A stretch of DNA of 36,197 bases from Thomasclavelia spiroformis (GTDB lineage: Bacteria > Bacillota_I > Bacilli_A > Erysipelotrichales > Coprobacillaceae), in NCBI GenBank assembly GCA_016901755.1, contig JACJKV010000027.1, positions 1 to 36,197 of the forward strand, in the 5' to 3' direction. Position 1 is the stretch's first letter. Each line of letters begins with the position of its first letter. Positions 33,123 through 36,197 of the stretch are shown here, piece by piece. The notes below the pieces were generated by a model. That model saw nothing but the letters and a program-made list of their open reading frames with translations. It was not told where the DNA came from and ran no database searches. The translations under genes were made by a program, and so were the position numbers.

Positions 33123-34544
33123 TTACCTCTTATAATATAAATTTCCACTCATATCATAATATTTTTTATAATTCGAACTTACAAGATAACGCTCCTGATA
33201 TACTTTATATTCTCCTTCTAAAGTAAACATCTCTTCCTGATTGCTCATATTATATACATGAGTTGTACCGCTTTTGTTAAACAGACCATAAATCTGTTCA
33301 TCATAAGTATAAATATCACATGTTCCCATAAAATAATCATCAATAACCTGTTCACCCTGAGCATTTAAAACTACAAATTTAGTACTTGACTCATAACCAG
33401 CGTAATAACCATGGCCAATTACTTCCATTTTGACATATTTTTTTGATAATTTCTCCCCATTTTTATCTATCATATAATATTTTTCACCATCTTCAGAAAC
33501 AATTGCAACCTGATCTTTCGTGAAATCTCCACAATATTTATAATATGTCTTGATTTTTGCTTTTCCAGTAAAATCATAATACTGATATCCTTTACTTTGA
33601 ACATAGACTGGGAATAAACTTCCCTGTACACTGGTTATTTCTGGATTTAACTGAATACCAGTAACTTCTTCAGTTTTTCCCTTATTTACAAACTGATGTG
33701 GTCCATAAATATAATTATCATTTTTGATCAGATACTGATTACTGTTTTTATAATAAGATGTAGCCTTAACATCCACGCTTCCATCCAGAGAAATCAAATA
33801 TATCATATCATCTTTTTTAGCGATGATCGTTTCATCATCCATTTCTGCACTATCAACAGTTTTATCCATTTTAAACTGTATTTCACCTTTATCATTAATA
33901 TAAGCTAATTTAGACTGCTTTGCATCATAAAGCAAATAACCCTTCTTATCAGCATCCAGTATTTTATACTGACCTGACAATTCAACCTTTAATCCCTTTT
34001 TATCAATTTGCGGATCCAGCGCTACATCAAAAATGCGCATAGAATCTGAATAACAAACCGTTACAAAAGTATTATATAAACCAACATAATTAATCTTTGA
34101 TTTTGTATTAGTTACTGTCTGTCCTTTTCCATCTAAAACTGTATATTGTTTATCCTGTTCGATCACTGGCAGATCAAATAAGCTGATTTTTACATTTTTA
34201 TCGGATTCATACAGTTTTTTTCCAGAACTGTCATAAATAATGTAATCATCTTCATCCTGGGCAACTATAATTTCATTGATTGCCTGTAATGAAACACCTT
34301 TTTTATAGGCAATTTTTTCTTTTCCTTCTCGATCGATATAACTGTCTTTTTTTCCTTCATGAACAACAAAGCCCTGATTGCTTACTGTTTCAAAAGACGA
34401 ATAAATATAATCCGTTTTTACTTCTCCATCAACACATAAAGCATATTTTTTATCATTCTTTACAAAAAGGATCTCCTGATCCTGACTCTTTGTACATCCT
34501 GAAACCATCAGCATTATCATAAAGATAATCAAAATCTTTTTCAT
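33123..34544 (-). CDS. Lipoprotein with WG-like beta repeats
   Basis: A secreted, lipid-anchored protein of 473 residues. Residues 1-17 are a lipoprotein signal with lipobox VSGC (Cys17). The mature part is made of repeated short beta units of the type xxxYIDREGKEK, IIYDSSGKKLYE, LLYDAKQSKLAYINDKGE, YYDFTGKAKIK, YMIDKNGEKLS, which resemble WG (KWG) repeats and suggest a propeller or solenoid surface domain. No catalytic motif is seen. ATG has GAGGAGGAAAAG upstream and an extended -10 promoter (TGGTATAAT). It is the first gene of a two-gene operon with the membrane methyltransferase-like gene; the pairing suggests an envelope function. Confidence 0.75.
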   Translation of the reverse strand: MKKILIIFMIMLMVSGCTKSQDQEILFVKNDKKYALCVDGEVKTDYIYSSFETVSNQGFVVHEGKKDSYIDREGKEKIAYKKGVSLQAINEIIVAQDEDDYIIYDSSGKKLYESDKNVKISLFDLPVIEQDKQYTVLDGKGQTVTNTKSKINYVGLYNTFVTVCYSDSMRIFDVALDPQIDKKGLKVELSGQYKILDADKKGYLLYDAKQSKLAYINDKGEIQFKMDKTVDSAEMDDETIIAKKDDMIYLISLDGSVDVKATSYYKNSNQYLIKNDNYIYGPHQFVNKGKTEEVTGIQLNPEITSVQGSLFPVYVQSKGYQYYDFTGKAKIKTYYKYCGDFTKDQVAIVSEDGEKYYMIDKNGEKLSKKYVKMEVIGHGYYAGYESSTKFVVLNAQGEQVIDDYFMGTCDIYTYDEQIYGLFNKSGTTHVYNMSNQEEMFTLEGEYKVYQERYLVSSNYKKYYDMSGNLYYKR

Positions 34545-34566
34545 TTCTTTTCCTCCTCAGGTCCAT

Positions 34567-34575
34567 ATTATACCA
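34567..34575 (-). promoter_or_regulatory. Extended -10 promoter of the lipoprotein operon
   Basis: TGGTATAAT on the minus strand (34575-34567), with a weak -35 (TTTTGT) 16 bases upstream. The start would lie near 34560, 16 bases before the start codon. The stretch 34576-34762 holds no recognisable gene or other element. Confidence 0.6.
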
Positions 34576-34762
34576 CATTCAACATTTTACAAAATATTTA
34601 TTAAATTTTCGTGAACAAGACAAAAGACTCTATATCAGTTTTTACCTGTTACTTTAAAAAATACATAAAAAATCAAATGATCAGTTAATTGAAAAATCCG
34701 CTTATTGATGAATCTATCCATAAAATATTATAACATCACCTATTGGAAAATATATATGAATT

Positions 34763-34788
34763 AAAAGAAAAAGCTCATCACTGAGCTT
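34763..34788 (-). terminator. Terminator of the ATP-grasp gene
   Basis: Minus-strand AAGCTCA pairs with TGAGCTT around GTGA, followed by TTTCTTTT. The hairpin starts at the stop codon. Confidence 0.8.
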
Positions 34789-35983
34789 AATCATTTTCTT
34801 TTTCCAGTACATAACTGATCATATCAACAATATCTTTTTCATTAGTGGCTCTTAACAGGAAAACCTGATTTCCCATAGCAGCTGCTAAAGCTGCAGGCAC
34901 ACTTTGATATGAAATCAGCTGTTCTTTAAATTTCATTTTGATTTGCTGGATATGTGCCTTATATTTTAAGCCATCTCTTCTACCTACATAACCAATACAG
35001 TATTGCTGATGAGGTTCTATGAAACACTTATCATAAATCAAAGAATCAGCGAATATATCATACACATTAGCGTTATATGCATAATTCATCATATCTGGCA
35101 TATAAGCTCCAGGAGCACGCATATTGACTTCCAGGCCAACAATATCTCCTTTTTTACCTAAACCATCTTTATCTTTATCCAAACGGAAAAATTCAAAGTG
35201 AAAAAATCTGTTTTTGGCTTTAAATGCTTTAACAACTTTTTTTCCTATAGCTTCAATATCTGTTCCTTTAACCATTTGTCCATAAAAAGATGTATCGCAC
35301 CCTTCATTGACATTATCCATAATTGAATTCATCATAACATGACTGGTACAGAATAAAACTTCACATTCACTGTTAGTAACACCATCAAAAGTCTCAACAT
35401 GACCATTGATAAATTCTTCAGCGATAAAACTGATTTGCGGATCCCATTGCTGAAGAAATCTTTCCGTATCACCTTGATCCTTTAATTTATAGGTTGATGA
35501 AGCACCAACTCCATTGTCTGGTTTTACTACAATAGGATATCCTACTTTCTCAATAAAATCATATAATTCCTGATGATCGCTGAACACGACATAACGCGCT
35601 GTCGGTACACCTACCGATGCATAAACAGCTTTCATTTTTGATTTGTATTTCATGACTTCCAGTTCTTTCGGTCTAAAACCATGATAGATATTAAAATCTT
35701 CTCGCAGTTTTGCTTCCAGTTCCAGCCAGAATTCATTTTGTGATTCTATGTAATCAATACGTCCGTATTTACTGATAAAAAAAGCTACTGCACGATATAC
35801 TTCACCATAATCCTGTAAATTATTTACTTTATAATACTCATTTAAATTATCCTTTGTTTCTTTCATTAATTCATCATAAGGAGCATCACCGATCCCCAAA
35901 ACTGTAACTCCTCTATCTTTTAGTGATTTACAAAAATTCCAGTAATACAAAGGAAAATTTGGTGAGATAAATATTAAATTCAT
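34787..35983 (-). CDS. ATP-grasp domain protein (carboxylate-amine ligase type)
   Basis: Probable ligase that activates a carboxylate with ATP and joins it to an amine or thiol. The 398-residue protein has an N-terminal Rossmann-like domain (IFISPNFPLYYWNF, then a GIGDAPYDEL turn), a biotin-carboxylase/CarB-like ATP-grasp from about residue 112 (VGVPTARYVVF, YPIVVKPDNGVGASST near 151-166, FIAEEFINGHVETFDGV near 185-200) and the metal site FHFEFFRLD and VGLEVNMRAPGAYMPDM near 270-300. The C-terminal segment resembles that of other single ligases of this group. The substrate cannot be named. ATG has AAGAGGGGAAGAGCTT upstream. It is monocistronic, and its 5' region is cut short after about 25 bases by a probable insertion sequence, leaving no native promoter visible. 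Confidence 0.8.
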   Translation of the reverse strand: MNLIFISPNFPLYYWNFCKSLKDRGVTVLGIGDAPYDELMKETKDNLNEYYKVNNLQDYGEVYRAVAFFISKYGRIDYIESQNEFWLELEAKLREDFNIYHGFRPKELEVMKYKSKMKAVYASVGVPTARYVVFSDHQELYDFIEKVGYPIVVKPDNGVGASSTYKLKDQGDTERFLQQWDPQISFIAEEFINGHVETFDGVTNSECEVLFCTSHVMMNSIMDNVNEGCDTSFYGQMVKGTDIEAIGKKVVKAFKAKNRFFHFEFFRLDKDKDGLGKKGDIVGLEVNMRAPGAYMPDMMNYAYNANVYDIFADSLIYDKCFIEPHQQYCIGYVGRRDGLKYKAHIQQIKMKFKEQLISYQSVPAALAAAMGNQVFLLRATNEKDIVDMISYVLEKEND

Positions 35984-36006
35984 AAGCTCTTCCCCTCTTT
36001 TTATTA

Positions 36007-36197
36007 GGTAGTGTCAAAAATAGTTAGTTTATTTAATGCATAAATTAACTCAAAACCTCATTCTACCTTGGTTTTTTATATATATAGTTTAATTTCCCCT
36101 GGAAATTAATCTATAAACTTAACCATTTTATATACAAAAAAGGTAATAACCACTCTATAATGAAGTTACCACACCACAATAATAGGAGGTTATTACC
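36007..36197 (+). mobile_element. Probable left end of an insertion sequence (partial)
   Basis: Starting at GGTAGTGTCAAAAATAGTTA, the sequence loses similarity in style to the compact gene layout and ends at a strong AGGAGG ribosome site with the next codon just past the window. GGTAGTGTCA-type ends facing TTGACACTACC recall IS256-family transposons of gut Bacillota; this is from memory of their style, not a match. Inside are a 7-bp inverted repeat (36091-36107), TATAAT at 36156-36161 and a 10-bp inverted repeat described next. If correct, a transposase gene should start at about 36198. It could otherwise be ordinary leader DNA of a plus-strand gene. Confidence 0.4.
36142..36197 (+). repeat. 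10-bp inverted repeat spanning the -10 and ribosome site of the next gene
   Basis: GGTAATAACC (36142-36151) is perfectly complementary to GGTTATTACC (36188-36197). The right arm overlaps the 3' half of AGGAGG (36184-36189), and a TATAAT sits between the arms at 36156-36161. Confidence 0.75.

Noticed and set aside
35989-36017. Outward promoter from the presumed insertion sequence into the ATP-grasp gene
   Set aside because: TTGACA at 36017-36012 has no -10-like hexamer 15-19 bases downstream.
36053-36080. Terminator at the right edge (AAAACC and GGTTTT around 13 bases)
   Set aside because: Stem of only six pairs with three weak A-T pairs at the base and no gene ending on that strand; could be chance.
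1-36197. CRISPR array, prophage, integrase or conjugation genes
   Set aside because: No spaced direct repeats and no such protein signatures were seen in either strand.

Overview
The window is chromosomal DNA of a low-GC Bacillota. The A/T-rich code, strong AGGAGG-type ribosome sites, many intrinsic terminators with long T tracts, AddAB, DUF1846, TIGR01906 and a PerR/rubrerythrin pair suggest a gut anaerobe of the Erysipelotrichales/Coprobacillaceae type. The taxonomic call is an inference from style, not from a marker gene. Nearly all of the window is ordinary housekeeping sequence, densely packed, with convergent pairs usually sharing one bidirectional terminator.

Layout: (1) 1-2857, argG-argH on the plus strand. 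(2) 2880-4458, an RpiR-type regulator and a calcineurin-like phosphatase (minus). (3) 4548-9235, a complete branched-chain amino-acid ABC importer livJ-H-M-G-F (minus), with a read-through terminator after the binding-protein gene. (4) 9410-12018, argF (minus) divergent from a DUF1846 gene (plus), sharing an ARG-box-like palindrome. (5) 12051-15368, hflX (minus), a YlbJ-like membrane protein, a PerR-like repressor with its own operator, and a membrane-anchored Mrr-type nuclease (plus). (6) 15374-17110, rdgB-trmL-DUF1461 operon (minus). (7) 17253-18952, a ChbG/YdjC deacetylase (plus) facing a formate/nitrite-family transporter (minus) whose leader contains a tRNA-Gln-shaped element with its own promoter and terminator. 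(8) 18960-19775, a Cof-type HAD phosphatase broken by one in-frame TAA. (9) 19862-20772, a second PerR/Fur-type regulator overlapping a rubrerythrin gene. (10) 20893-29235, nadE, addB and addA (plus). (11) 29291-32030, a P-type ATPase behind a yybP-ykoY manganese riboswitch. (12) 32072-34544, a WG-repeat-like lipoprotein and a membrane-tethered methyltransferase. (13) 34787-35983, an ATP-grasp ligase. (14) 36007-36197, what looks like the left end of an insertion sequence whose transposase would start just past the window.

Genes that work together: argF, argG and argH convert ornithine to arginine; liv genes import branched-chain amino acids; the two PerR-like repressors, rubrerythrin and the Mn-riboswitch ATPase form a peroxide/metal homeostasis theme; addA and addB make one repair nuclease.

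The most interesting signal is the leader of the formate/nitrite transporter gene. A 75-nt sequence (18837-18911, minus) aligns position for position with tRNA-Gln(UUG), keeps the tertiary contacts (including a G19-C56 to A19-U56 double change), is clamped by an extra 9-bp stem that would pair away the CCA end, and is followed by an intrinsic terminator before the transporter gene. It may be a decaying tRNA or a tRNA mimic used as a leader regulator. Second is a 10-bp inverted repeat at the right edge that could hide the presumed transposase ribosome site only in read-through transcripts.
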